From Callipepla californica brunnescens (Eukaryota > Chordata > Aves > Galliformes > Odontophoridae), in the NCBI GenBank assembly GCA_023055505.1, contig JALIRH010000122.1, forward strand, positions 558,001-622,000: 64,000 nucleotides of DNA. The letters are read 5' to 3'. Under the pieces are notes generated by a model. The model was given only the letters and a program-made list of their open reading frames with translations. It made no database searches and was not told the origin of the DNA. A program made the translations under genes and the position numbers. Positions 1 through 11,520 of the stretch are shown piece by piece; the stretch's first letter is position 1; each line of letters opens with the position of its first letter.

Positions 1-642
1 GGAACTGTCCTGATCCTAAACTGGGGCAGTTGGTTGGTTTGTTCTTTTTTTTTTTTTTTCCTTAAAATATTTTGGCTTTGAGCTTGATAATGGCAACTAC
101 TTTCCTGTATGGTTACTGCCGCTTATTTTAGCCTTTATACTGCTCATCCGATCTGTGAGCTTGGGAGAAAACTAATGGTATGTTATATTGTAGGATCCCC
201 CAGGGCTCTGTGAACATAGGAGAGGAACAGACAATAAAGCCACTATTGCATCCAACAGAACGTACATAGTAGGCCAATACCCACGTTTTTTGAGAGCTCA
301 CTGGGAGTTTTTGAAGACAGCAGTCAGCAAGTTCTTTGAGTTTCTGCATGGTGACCATCTCTTTCACTTGCTGTTCTGACTTTCTGAATGAAAAACAAAT
401 TATGCGCAGTATATGTGCATGTCTGGGGGAAATAGAAAGCAGTAACTGATGTGATTTAATTTAGAAACCCACGATGGAGTCCAGGATATGGCTTGTGAGA
501 TACAGCTTGTGATACCTTGATAAAAATAGCACAGAAGTGCCGCTGACATTTTGTTCAGGTTCGGGTGGGAGAAGTGATGCCTTGCATTGATTGAATCTTG
601 AACAATATTAATACGGTCATCTGTGACCTTCAGCCACATCAG

Positions 643-1232
643 GTACATTGAATTCAGGAGTGTGAGTAAATCTGTGAAGGCAGTCGGCGTCGTGACACAT
701 CAAAAATGAATTGGTAGTAGTCTTTAAGACTTGAATTGTGTTTCTCAGTCACGGTGTGTGTCAGTGAGAGCGTTATGTTACAGGTGGTACGGTCAGATTC
801 ATTCTCCTTCCAAGAATTCTCAATGAGATCTTAATAATGTAAAGAGTGCTGAGTTGAAATTCTTTATTTCTAGAATGCTTTTAAATGAGGTGGTAAATCT
901 AAATTTGAGGTCTTGATTAGCGAAGGAGAATGTTCTGCTGTGGTAGTGTACTTATGGGTCTGGCACGTGCAGGGGCAAGAGAGTACCTGCAGGGGAATGT
1001 GCTCTGATGGAGTGCAGTGCACGCACAGCGTAGGCTGATGCATTGCAGTAACTTGGGAACGTGGGGCAGAGGAGGCAGTGAGTTCCAGCTTCTGTTTTTC
1101 CTGCACTTGAGTCAGCCCAAAGTTCCGTAAAAGAAAGAAATGGAGCTATTGTAAGAGAAAGCACGTGCCTGAGAGAGCTTACTTCAGGATATGGGGGTAA
1201 AAGCAAGGAAGTCTCTGGAACGTACATAGTAG
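643..1232 (+). other. Intron-like sequence of XPO1-like copy A
   Basis: This AT-moderate unique sequence lies between the second exon block and the CR1 3' end. No open frame with family resemblance is seen. A 16-base stretch (gaacgtacatagtagg), also present in the exon at about 258-273, recurs at 1218-1233, exactly where the CR1 3' end begins. Confidence 0.6.
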
Positions 1233-3960
1233 GATTCATAGATTCATAGATGCGTGAGGTTGGAAAGGACCTCCAAGATCATCTAGTCCAACTGTCCTCC
1301 TACCACCATCCCTACCCACTAAGCTACTAAATCAAATCCCCTTAGCACCTCATCTAAACGCTTCTTGAACAGCGCTGGGGATGGTGCCTCAACCCCCTCC
1401 CTAGGCAGGCCATTCCAGTGCCTGACCACTCTTTCAAAGAAAAAATTGGCCCTCAAATCTAATCTAAATCTTCCTCGGCACAGCTTGTGGGCATTCCCTC
1501 TCGTTCTGTCATTAGTTATCTGGGAGAAGAGGCCGACCCCCTTGTCATGGTGTAGGGCAAATAACCCCCAAGAATAGCATCCAAAAGAAATGGTGCCAAA
1601 GATGGTATATTTTAGATGGGCTTAAGTAGCTGGTATACAGATAGTTAATGAGGAAAGAGTGGCTCACCTTTGGAGATGGTCGAGGCTTGCCGATAACTGC
1701 ACTAGGGAGGGATCTCCAACCAGAGATCCTTCCCTGGTGGTGGTCAGCCCTTAAATGGGGTCATGGGAGAGGTGGAGTCAAACTCCACCCCTTCTAATCA
1801 CACTCACTTGTGCCCCTGCAGCTGACTCAGCGCTCGCCTCAGGTGATCAATCAGTGGTTCAGGCTGTGATTCAACAGTTCCCATACACATGGTTTTATGA
1901 TTTTTGTTGTATTGTTGATATTCCACATCGTAACATCATGTGGTGTATTGGGAGTTGGAGAGTTAATGCTACAGCTCTGTGGGTCAACGATAGTTCTGGG
2001 TATGCCTGTCTCAGAAGAGAGGGAGAACTCCATTCCCCAGAGGACTTTACGATGCTTTGTATTTTTACGTGTTTTCTGCTCAGAGGAAAAAGATAAAAAC
2101 TGTCTGCAGTCACGGGATGCTCTCTTTCCTTTGGGATCGACTCAGGAGTGGGTGCTCACTGCCGTCTCGCCTTCAGCATTAGCGTAAGGCCTTCAGTTTA
2201 TCGGACACTCTCTCTTTTTCATTTTGTTTGATTCATTAGCCTCAATTCCTATTCTATTGTGTCATTTTACTTTCTGCTATCTTATTTAGTAAACTAGCTT
2301 TCCACCTCGGATCATTGCCGCTGTTTTGTTTCTAGGCCCATCTCCCTTTTCCCTTTCCCCCTTCCCCTTGTCCGGGGTGTGGGCCCGTGGGCCCCCTGCC
2401 TCAGTTGTCACGGAACCGGGCCGAACCGGCACACAAACCAGTGACACCCCTCCTCACCACAGCCTCCCTTCAGGAAGTGGTAGAGTGCAGCGAGGTCTCC
2501 TCTGAGCCTCCTTTTCTCCAGACTAAACAATCCCAGCTCCCTCAGCCGCTCCTCGTAAGACTTGTGCTCCAGACCCCTCACCAGTTTTGTTGCCCTTCTC
2601 TGAACACGCTCCAGGGCCTCGATGTCTTTCTTGTAGCGAGGGGCCCAAAACTGAACACAGTACTCGAGGTGCAGCCGCATCAGAGCTGAGTCCAGGGGAT
2701 GATCACCTCCCTGCTCCTGCTGGCTACACTATTTCTAATACGGGCCAGGATGCCATTGGTCTTCAAGCCATTCTGCCCCAAGCCTATAGCATTGCATGGG
2801 GTTACTGTGGCCGAAGTGCAGCACCCAGCACTTGGCCTTCTTGAACCTCGTCCCGTTGAGCTCAGCCCAGCTGTTCAGCCTATCCAGATCCCGCTGAAGG
2901 GCCTCCCTACCCTCAGGCACATCGACACATCCTCCCAGCTTGGTGTCATCCGCAAACTTACTGAGGGTACACTCAATCCCCTCGTCCAGGTCATCAAGAA
3001 AGATATTAAACAAGATGGGCCCCAATACCGACCCTTGGGGGACACCACTCGTAACGGGACCCCAGCTGGACTTAACTCCATTAACCACTACCCACTGGGC
3101 ACGGCCCTCTAGCCAATTCTCGTGAACCTGTCCACACCACGGGCTGCCTGTTTCTCCAGGAGAATACCATGGGAGACCGTGTCAAAGGCTTTGCTGAAGT
3201 CCAGGTAGACTACATCAACAGCCTTTCCCTCATCTACCAGTCTGGTCACCCAGTTGTAGAAGGATAGGAGGCTGGACAAGCACGAGCTGCCCTTTGTGAA
3301 CCCGTGCTGGCTGGGTCTGATCCCCTGGTTGCCACGCACGTGCCGTGTCATCTCCCTCAAGATCAACCGCTCCATAACTTTCCCTGATACCGAGGTCAGG
3401 CTGACAGGCCTGTAGTTCCCCGGATCTTCCTTACGGTCTTTCTTGTAGATGGGAGTCACGTTGGCAAGCCTCCAATCTTGTGGGACCTCTCCAGATGACC
3501 AGGAATGCTGATAGATGGCAGAAAGCGGCTTGGCAATCACCTCTGCCAGCTCCCTCAGCACCCTTGGGTGGATCCCATCTGGTCCCATGGACTTGCGGCA
3601 GTTCAGATGGAGGAGCAGGTCTCTGACTGTCTCTGCTAGGATCACAGGAGCTGTATGATGCGCTTCGTCCCAGACTTCCAGGTCAGGGCGAAAAGTATCC
3701 TGAGGTTAACTGATCTGTCTATTAAAGACAGACGTGAAGAAGGCATTGAGAACCTCAGCCTTTTCCTTATCCTCCGTGGTTACATTCCCTGCCGCATCAA
3801 GTAAAGGAGAGAAATGCTCCTTAGTTCTTTTACTGTTAATATATTTGTAAAAGGATTTTTTGCTCTCCTTTACTGCAGTAGCCAGTCTAAGTTGGAGCTG
3901 GGCTTTTGCATTTCTAACTTCCTGCCTGTATTGGAGGGGAGCAGAGGCTTGCTTTAAATG
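1233..3960 (-). mobile_element. CR1 LINE, 5'-truncated, minus orientation, split by an LTR
   Basis: Read on the minus strand, 3645-3109 and 3088-2735 encode the reverse transcriptase ([47 protein letters not shown], catalytic FADDTKL). 2680-2452 and 1542-1365 encode the ORF2 C-terminus ([27 protein letters not shown]). The element ends at 1233 in the attcatag direct repeats that mark CR1 3' ends. It lacks the 5' part and ORF1. It is frameshifted, and a 904-bp LTR interrupts the last ORF2 segment. CR1 is the main LINE of birds and reptiles. Arm B has the same copy, minus 59 bp. Confidence 0.93.
1543..2446. mobile_element. Solo LTR inside the CR1
   Basis: A 904-bp insertion interrupts the CR1. 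It begins TGTCATGG and ends with TGACA, so its ends are inverted (TGTCA/TGACA). It is flanked by a 5-bp direct repeat CCCCT (1538-1542 and 2447-2451), as expected for a retroviral target-site duplication. No coding region for gag, pol or env is present. Part of it (about 1890-2100) resembles 53262-53470. The exact ERV family was not recognised, nor was the orientation determined. Confidence 0.75.
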
Positions 3961-4773
3961 TGGAGTAAGGAAGGAAAGGATGGAGAAGGATCTTGTGAAC
4001 TGAGGTTGGGAAGTGGGTATTTAGTCATTGGAAACCCATTTTGAACTTTTACTACCTTCTAGTTCTGAACGCTGTACATTTTTGGTGAATCTTCCTTAAC
4101 TTTCTGTTTGACTTCTTGTTTTTCAATCGGGTGCATCCGTTCTATGGAGCAGTAGGATACGTGGTTAGGGCGCAGACAGATCGGACTGTACAGGAGCATC
4201 TGATAGAAAAACACATGCTGCTCCCTAATCCAGTATGGGACTGCAGAATTCAGCAGGCAACAAAAGTCAGACCGTACATTTTGTGTATTCAACTAAAGTA
4301 AAACTGCTGAATGTTTGTTGTTATTACTTTTTTTTTTTTTTTTTTTTTTGCCTGTGGAATGAAGTGAACTTGGCTGTGCTGAACTTTTATAAAGCAATGG
4401 TTGATCTGGCAGTAGAAGTGTTGAAGGAGACCTAAACAATTGAGACTGGTTTAAATCCAGTTGAAGAACTTGACAGAACATGCCTTTACACAGCGTGTAA
4501 GATAAACACGTGAAAGTGACCGTTTTTGTATTAGAAGATAAATGGCATTTTCATTGACTGAATGGAGTTAGCTCAGTTCTTTTCCACAGAATGTTGATGT
4601 TCTGAAGGATCCTGAAGCTGTTACGCAGCTTGGTAGCATTCTGAAAAGCAGCGTAAGGGCACGGAAAGCAGCTGGCTGCCCCTTTGTGATTCAGCTGGGA
4701 AGAATTTATGTAGATATGCTGAATGTGTCCAAGTGCCCAAGTGAAAACATCTCTGCAGCTCTTGAGGCTGACG

Positions 4774-6172
4774 GTAAGAAATTCCGCGTCCTTCCTAACA
4801 GCGGGATGGGCAGTGCACGTAATCAGGTTGTGAATTTGCTGGGCTTATCTCACTGTGTGTCTGTTGGTGGTGGTGGTTTTTGTTGTTTCTTTGTGTGTGC
4901 GTTTGGGCAAGAGAATGCCTGAAAATGTGCTTGGCTTAGGTTCTTGTTTTTGTTAGCCAGATGTTTTGTTCAAAGAAACTCTGATTCCGGAAGGAGGAAA
5001 GCTCTTCAAGCGTGAGTTTAGGAAGGGTACCGGAGACTGGTGACTAATAGCAGTCTTGTGGAGACACAGTTGTAAGTTCTGACTTAATCGTTCTAGATAA
5101 GAAAAGACCCTAGGACGTTGGCAGAGTTTTGGTTTGGTGATATTCTACTACTGAAAAAGCTTCATTGCAGAAGTGTAACTGCAGTGAAGGCGCCTCAGAT
5201 TTGTCATCAACTAGACTGGTAATCACTGAGGAGGAATTAGGAGCTACCCGAGTTACCTAACCACTGTTACCTGGAAAAAATTGGGTCTATGATATCGAAG
5301 TAGAATGTGCTGCTGTAGCATCCCTTGAGGAATGAAGTGACTCGGTTATTGGAGCAGTGTTATGACAGGCTTTCTTACCCATGCAATCAATACACCTTGA
5401 CGTAGCTTCTCAGAACTTAATGCATTCTTTTGATTCTGCAGCTCTAATTGCCAGAAGGTGCTTAAAACAAAAATAAAACACAACGAGAGAAATAGGAAGC
5501 AGTTGCTAGGACTTGTAGTGGTGACATTTTACTCGAGCAACAGCCATTGAGATGGCACTTGGCTCAGAGTGTGTTCTCACAGCTGTTATCTCTGATGCCA
5601 GCAGGAGCAGTTCTGCCTTTGTTTCCCTGGCTGCAGTCTGGTGAGGTTTTCCTTGGATGTACTGTTATGATTGTGTGGCTGTGCACTCAGTTAGGGCAAG
5701 TTCTACTGACGAGACTTACACGGACTTGGACGTGAGAAAATGAAGTAAGAATTGGGCTCCTTGTAGTAAAGACAAGTTGGAACAGTTATGTTTGTGACAA
5801 AATCAGGAGCGTGCTTTAGAACACTGTATAGGTTGGTTCTTGTCATCACGCAGCGAGAACCAGAGGTAAGCATGATCCTGAGAGCTGAAGGAACATTCCC
5901 TTCCTTGAAAAAGAAGCTGCAGCATTGTTTCTGAGTTGTGCTGGCAGAGTGTGCTGTCAGCAGTAGCACTGGAATACTAAATTGCAACTTGGATCCATGG
6001 AGCTGAAGTAATGGGAAAATGGTTTTAATCTGCATAATATGAACGAGAGATCTTCCTTCTTGGTCATTTGGGTATCAAAATGAAACATTCTCAATCTTCT
6101 GGAACGAGTTGAAGGGAATCTGTTTGTTGACGCATCTTAACCCAGATTCAGTGCAGCTTTGCTACCTTTCAG
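4774..6172 (+). other. Intron-like sequence of XPO1-like copy A
   Basis: Unique-looking intronic DNA between two well-bordered exons (donor gtaagaaa at 4774, acceptor ag at 6171-6172). No coding family, RNA gene or known repeat was recognised. Short poly-A and GT-rich patches only. Confidence 0.5.
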
Positions 6173-6860
6173 GCGAAGTGGAAACCAAGCAGCCCTTGGT
6201 TAGAAGGATGAGGACTGTAAAAAGGGAAAGTTTAGAACTGATTTCTGGCTGGGTGAGCAGGTCCAACGATCCTCAGATGGTAAGTAAATATGGCATACAA
6301 ACAGTTGATACGACACATTCAGGAGGAACTCTGCTCTTCTGCTGCAGTGCAGTTAACACCGTTCTGTTCACAGGAACTGGCTTCAGAACTGCAGTATCTG
6401 CAGGAAGGATGATAGGCTGTGATCATACAGGGGTAGGCCTGAGCTGTGTTTTGAGTGCTTCAGGTAGTGTCAGCTGAGAGCAGTCCTAAGGGGAAGCAGG
6501 AAGGTGTAAGAGAGCCCTCAGGCAAGCACTGCTGGATGAACACAGTGTGTGGGAAGCATGTGGACGTGTAAGTTCATTTTTAGCTTCTTTCCGAACTGCT
6601 GTGTAATTGTGTGAGGCTTTGTTGGGTAACTGCACTGCTCTAACCATGTCTTGCTCTTGATTTAGGTTGCTGAAAACTTTGTTCCTCCCTTGTTGGGTGC
6701 CACTCTCACTGACTACCAGAGAAATGTTCCAGCTGCTAGGGAGCCTGCAGTACTGGGTGCTGTGGCTGTCGCTGTAAAGAAGCTGGGTGGGCACATCGCT
6801 GCTGAAATACCTCAGATCTTTGATGCTGTTTTTGAGTGCACGTTAAATATGATCAAGAAG

Positions 6861-7611
6861 GTATTTCTATGTAAATTTTGGATAATGGAAAAAAAAAGAA
6901 AAAGAAAAGGGATTTTATATTCAGGATATTGCAAGAAAGGGGGCAGGGCGTGTTATGCTATGTAGTTTACATAGCATTATTCTGTTGTATGGAAATGAAG
7001 GTGAGGTTCATGAGCTGTGGCTGTCTGGGTGAATGTCTTAATCTCACTGACTTAATTTCTTGATCCAGTTCTGGAATTAAATTCGGAGTTGTTTTTCTGT
7101 TCCAGGACCTTGGGATGTCGTGGTCCTGGAAGCTGAAGTATACTTCAAGTATATTCGTACGTACTTTGAGTAGAAGTATTGATTAGTTCTTGAAGTATTT
7201 CTTTCCTGATTTCCATAGCTGCTGGAGTTTCTGTGTTACGGTTTACAACAGGTACTTGCATAATAGATGGGTGCCGTTTTGCAGCAGTGTGAATCAGAAA
7301 GTGTATCCCTGTAGTGGCCGGGTGCTTAACTGTTGAGGCCGTCTGTCCTGTGCCTGTGGAGCAAGTGGTAATTAATGTTGTGCACTGACAAAATGTGGTT
7401 CACCCTGCTGACACTGTGTAAGTCCAGCAAATGGTCTTCTCAATCTGTGGTGGTGAAAGTATGGGGAAAAATTTTGCTGGGAATCTGGGAACTGCATGCT
7501 TTGTTTTGTTTTTAGATTTCTTTAAACCTGAGATCTGAATGATAATCCAGATTTTCTCTCCCAAATTTTCACCGTGAAAAGGCTGTATGGATTCAGGCCT
7601 TTTTTGCAACT
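6861..7611. other. Sequence between last XPO1-like exon and telomere-like array
   Basis: After the donor at 6861 there is no further exportin-1 exon. The stretch 7550-7610 (containing ggattcaggcctttttt) recurs in similar form at about 50570-50640, close to the outer end of arm B, so it is part of a dispersed repeat of unknown class. The telomere-like array begins immediately after it. Confidence 0.5.
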
Positions 7612-8985
7612 GGTTAGGGTTAGGGTTTAGGTCAGGGTCAGGGTCAGGTTCAGGGTCAGGGTTAGGGTTAGGGTTAGGGTTAGGTTTTGGTGTAGATTTC
7701 GGTTTAGGGATAATGTGAGTCTTAGCGTCAGGGACAGAAGTAGGTGAACTGTTCATGTTAGGAGTAGCATTAGGGTTAAGTTTAGGGTTAGATTTAGGAT
7801 TCGATTTGTATGTAGGGTTAGGGGTAGGGTTAGTTTGAGTGTCAGGGTGAGGTAAGGGGTAGGCCTCGGGTTTGGCTTTGTGTTAAGTAAAGGTTTAGGA
7901 ATAGTTGTAGGGTTAGTGTTTGGATTAGGATTTGGTTTAATATTAGGAACATGTTTTGGGGTAGATTTAGGTGAGGGTTGTGGTGATCTGATGCTTTTGG
8001 TTAGGTTTAGGGTTGGGCTTAAACTTGGGTTTTGTGGTAGGGTCTGAGTTTGGGTTAGGGTTAGGGTAGAGTTAGAATTAGGATTTGGGAAATGCTTAGA
8101 GTTCTGTTTAGGGTAAGGATTGGTGTTAGATGTAGGGTTTGAGTTAGGGTTAGGATTATGGTTAGGGCTAGGGTTCTGTTAGGTTTTGGGTTAGGGTTAC
8201 GGGTAAGTTTATTTTGGTTCTAGGGTAAGGTTATGTTTAGGGTTAGGGTTACGATTAGGGTAAGATTTAGTTTTACAGTGTTAGGGTAAGTTTAGGTTAT
8301 GGAATAGGGTTAGGTGTAAGGTTGGGTTTAGTAATAGGGTTAGGTTTAGATTCTGGGTTAGGGTTAGAGATAGGGAAAGGGTTTGGGATTGTTTTAGGTT
8401 TCGGATTAGATTTAGGATTAGGGTTAGGGAAAAAGTTTTTCTCAGTTTTATGATTGTGTTTAGAGCTAGGATTAGGTTGGGTGTTCACGTTAGCATTAGG
8501 GGAAGTTTTAGGTTTAGGTTTAGGTTTAGGATGCGATCTGTGTTTAGGGTTAGGGGCAGGGTCAGTTTGAGTGTAAGGGTCCCATTAGGCTTAGGCCTTT
8601 AGTTAGAGTTAAGGTTAGGAATAGGATTAGGTTTCAGGTTAGTGTTAGGGTTAGGCCTGGGATTGGTGTTAGGGCTAGGTTAAGGTAAGTATTGTGGTTA
8701 GGGTTAGGTATAGGGAAAGGGTTTTGGGGATAGGGATAGTGTATAGGTAAGGGTTAGAATGAGATTTAGGATTAGGCTTAGGGATAGGGTTTGGTTTGGT
8801 TCTAAGGTTAGATACAGCATTAGAACTAGGTTGAGTGTCAGTGTTAGGATTAGGGTTTGGGTTACTGTTGAGGATAGGAATAGGGATAGGTTTAGGGTTC
8901 TGCTTAGGGTTCAGGCTAGGTACAGGGTTAGGGTTAGGTTTAGGGTGAGTGTGAGGCTTAGGGTAAGGATTGTGGTAAAAATGAG
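7612..8985 (+). repeat. Degenerate telomere-like array, TTAGGG orientation (arm A)
   Basis: Dense TTAGGG and one- or two-base variants (TTAGGA, GTAGGG, TTAGGT, TCAGGG) run in one strand orientation for about 1.4 kb. The only perfect run is short (about 7656-7682). The open frames here are by-products of the repeat. The array is mirrored at 41247-42620. Confidence 0.95.
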
Positions 8986-9082
8986 TTCTCTACTTGTTAA
9001 TCAAACCAACTCAAGACAGATGTGTCAGGGGTTTTCAGTGTTGTTTTTTTTTGTTTTTTTTTTTCCTGAGAACTATGTAGTT

Positions 9083-9534
9083 TGTTGAAGTCTCAAAATA
9101 GATATATTGATGTTTTGTCTAAAAACTTTGTTGTTTGTGCAAGTTGAAGCCACAGCGCTTAGTTCTAACACCTGGACAATGAACAACAGATAGCAGTGAC
9201 CTTCTGAGAAACTGCAAAAGAAAAAGAAGTGAAAATCTCCTCTTGAGCGCGCATGATCGGAGCTGAGGAAGACTACGTCCTTCATCATCTCGATCACCAG
9301 GGGACAGAGAACGACCCCCAGATAACAGCCGGCGCAGCCCAGGAAGAGAAAGATAAGACATGAATGCAGAGATAAGGGACAATGAAAAGAGGGGATGGGG
9401 GGCCCTGTTGAGCACCTCTGGTGCAGAGGAGACTCCCGGCCGCCCAGCGCTGTTCCGCTCATTTCTTGCTTGCTCAATAAATTCCTTACTGTTGGCAACG
9501 GTTGGTGCGTATCATTCTCTTCACACCTCTAACA
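9083..9534 (+). mobile_element. ERV LTR of the gammaretrovirus-like element (arm A copy)
   Basis: The LTR starts TGTTGAAG and ends CTAACA, followed after three bases by a primer-binding site. An AATAAA signal lies near 9474 in ctcaataaattcc. The length is about 452 bp. The arm B copy (40708-41159) leads into gag-pol. Here the element stops at 9712, so only the LTR and 178 bp of leader remain. Confidence 0.85.
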
Positions 9535-9537
9535 GTT

Positions 9538-9555
9538 TGGTGCCGTGACTCGGAT
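9538..9555 (+). promoter_or_regulatory. Retroviral primer-binding site, tRNA-His type
   Basis: TGGTGCCGTGACTCGGAT is complementary to the 3' end of vertebrate tRNA-His (ending ...GTCACGGCACCA). It lies three bases after the LTR end, as in retroviral leaders. Confidence 0.85.
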
Positions 9556-9745
9556 CCAGGCGACTCTGCTGTGGAATTCCCACTCCAGGGGAGCACCCCG
9601 TCTTCGGATGGCCCCTGGGCTGGGTAGCTTCTGTGCAGAGACCTGTCGCTCCGAACTCTAGGTACAGCTCGCAGGTAAAGCTACCGGACATAACACTAGA
9701 AAGCCCCCTAGGACGATGAAGGATTGCTCCATATTGCTCCATATT

Positions 9746-10785
9746 GAAATTTGTTGGCGATGAGGAGGCTATGGGGAAGTTATGGGGCAGCAGTAGGGCG
9801 GCAATGGGGCAGTAGTAAGGCAGCTATGGTCCAGCAGTAGGGCAGCTACGGGGCAAGAGTGAGGCAGCTACGGGGCAGCAGTGGGGCAGCGATGGGGCAG
9901 CCATGGGGCAGCTATAAGGAGGCTATTGCTCCATAGCCCTCCAATAGCCTCCTCATAGCTGCCCCATTGCTGCCTCACTGATGCCCCATAGCTGCGCCAT
10001 GGTTTCCACACTTCTGCCCCACAGGTGCCCCATAGCCTCCCCATAGCTTCCTCATAGCATCCCCATAGCATCCTCATAGCTGCCCCATAGCTTTCTCACT
10101 GCTGCCTCATAACTGCCCCATGGCTGCTTCACTGCTGCCCCATAGCTTTCCCTATAGCCTCACCATAGCCTCCTCATAGCTACCCCATTGCTGCCCCATG
10201 GCTACATCCTTGCTGCCCCTTAGCTGTTACATAGCTGCCTCATAGCTGCCCCATAGCCGCCCCATAGCTGTCTCACTGCTGCCCCATAGTCTTCCCATAG
10301 CCACCTCATAGGTGCCCCTCTGCTGCCCCTCTGCTGCCCCACTCTTGCCCCAAAGCCGCCCCATATCTGCCCCATAGGCTCCCTATATCCTGCTCATAGC
10401 TGCCTCCCTGCTTCCTTATAGGTGCCCCACTGCTTCATCACTACTGAACCATTGCTGCCCCATAGCCTCCTCATAGCTGCCCCACTGCTGCCTCAATGCT
10501 ACCCATGGCTGCTTCACAGCTGCCCCATAGCTGCCTCAGCGCTGCCCCATAGCTGCCCCATGGCTACCTCATTGCTGCCCCTTAGCTGCCCCTCTGCTGC
10601 CTCATAGGTGACTCACTGCTGCTCCATAGCCTCCTTATAGCTGCCCCATGGCTGCCCCATCGCTGCCCCACTGCTGCCCCGTAGCTGCCCTACTGCTGGA
10701 CCATAGCTGCCTTACTACTGCCCCATTGCCGCCCCACTGCTGCCCCATAACTTCCCCATAGCCTCCTCATTGCCAACAAGTTTGG
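9746..10785. repeat. 11-bp minisatellite with inverted hairpin arms
   Basis: The core unit is GCTGCCCCATA or GCTGCCCCACT (11 bp). From 9746 to about 9930 it reads GGGGCAGCTAT; then it flips and reads as CTGCCCCATAG. The segments 9746-9910 and 10632-10788 are near-perfect reverse complements, beginning with TTTGTTGGCGATGAGG and ending with CCTCATTGCCAACAAG. This gives a possible hairpin with arms of about 160 bp and a loop of about 720 bp. Confidence 0.9.
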
Positions 10786-11520
10786 TGATATGGGGCGGTA
10801 TGGCATGATTTTGGGGGATATGGAATGAAATATGGCCGATAGGGGGTGGTATGTGGCGATATGGGGCAGTATGGGGCAATATGGGGTGATATAGGAGCAA
10901 TGTGGGTTAATATGGGGCGATATGGGGAGATAATGGGAAGATACGTGGTGAAATAGGGGCAGTAGGTGTTGGTATGGGGCGATATGCAGCTGTATGGGGC
11001 GATATGGGGAGATAATGGGGAGATTTGGGTGAAATAGGGGCAATATGGGACGATAAGGGGCGAAATGGGGTAATATAGGGGCGATATGGGGGTGATAGGG
11101 GGGTTTATGGGGTGGTAAGAAGCGATATGGGGCGATATGGGGTGATAGGGGGCAATATCGGGGCCATAGGGGGTGATATGGGGGAGATATTGGGGCAGTA
11201 TGTGGCGATATGGGATGATATGGAGTGATCTTGGGGGATATGGGGTGAAATAGGGGTGATAAGGGGTGATATAGGGGCAATATGGGGTGATATAGGAGCA
11301 ATATGGGATGATAGGGGGTGATATGGGCCGATATGGGGTGACATTGGGGTGATAGTGGGTGATGGGGTGATATGGGGGAAGTATGGAGCGAATGGGGTGG
11401 TATGGGGTGATAAGGGGTAATATGGGGCAGTAAGGGGTAATATGGGGTGATACGGAGTCATATGGGGTGATATTAGGAGATATGGGGTGAAATAGGGGCG
11501 ATATGGGGTTAGGATTAGGG
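10786..11520. repeat. 10-bp minisatellite, core GATATGGGGY
   Basis: Tandem units close to GATATGGGGC or GATATGGGGT (10 to 11 bp) run from the hairpin end to the SGF29 exon. Long open frames rich in Pro, Tyr, His, Ile and Ser on the minus strand arise only from the repeat. It is presumably SGF29 intronic DNA. Confidence 0.9.

Larger units (their letters stand above)
194..6860 (+). pseudogene. XPO1: Exportin-1-like pseudogene, copy A
   Basis: Six exon-like blocks match consecutive parts of the nuclear export receptor exportin-1 (CRM1), a HEAT-repeat protein: 194-350 (includes [14 protein letters not shown]), 465-642 (DGVQDMAC...), 4131-4265 (QEHLIEKHMLLPN), 4590-4773 (VIQLGRIYVDMLNV), 6173-6279 (ISGWVSRSNDPQM) and 6666-6860 (EIPQIFDAVFECTLNMI). 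Most blocks have AG/GT borders with compatible phases, so this is a genomic duplicate with introns, not a retrocopy. Block 465-642 has two in-frame stops (CGC TGA and GAT TGA where exportin-1 continues). The acceptor before 4131 reads atcgg instead of atcag. The 3' end of the gene is absent beyond 6860 and telomere-like DNA follows. Upstream exons would lie left of the window. Identification rests on recognised exportin-1 sequence; non-function is inferred from the breaks. Confidence 0.9.
1..9712 (+). repeat. Arm A of large inverted duplication
   Basis: The whole segment is repeated in reverse complement at 40530-50180. The start here (ggaactgtcc) is mirrored at 50171-50180, and the last shared bases (cctagg) lie at 9707-9712 and 40530-40535. 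Paired positions sum to about 50179 near the outer end and 50242 near the inner end, so only small indels separate the arms: a 59-base segment near 2.7 kb missing from arm B, and different poly-T lengths. The arm holds the XPO1-like exons, CR1 with solo LTR, a telomere-like array and an ERV LTR. It may continue left of the window. Confidence 0.95.

Noticed and set aside
9538..9555. tRNA-His gene fragment
   Set aside because: Only 18 bases complementary to the tRNA 3' end are present, directly after an LTR: a primer-binding site, not a tRNA gene.
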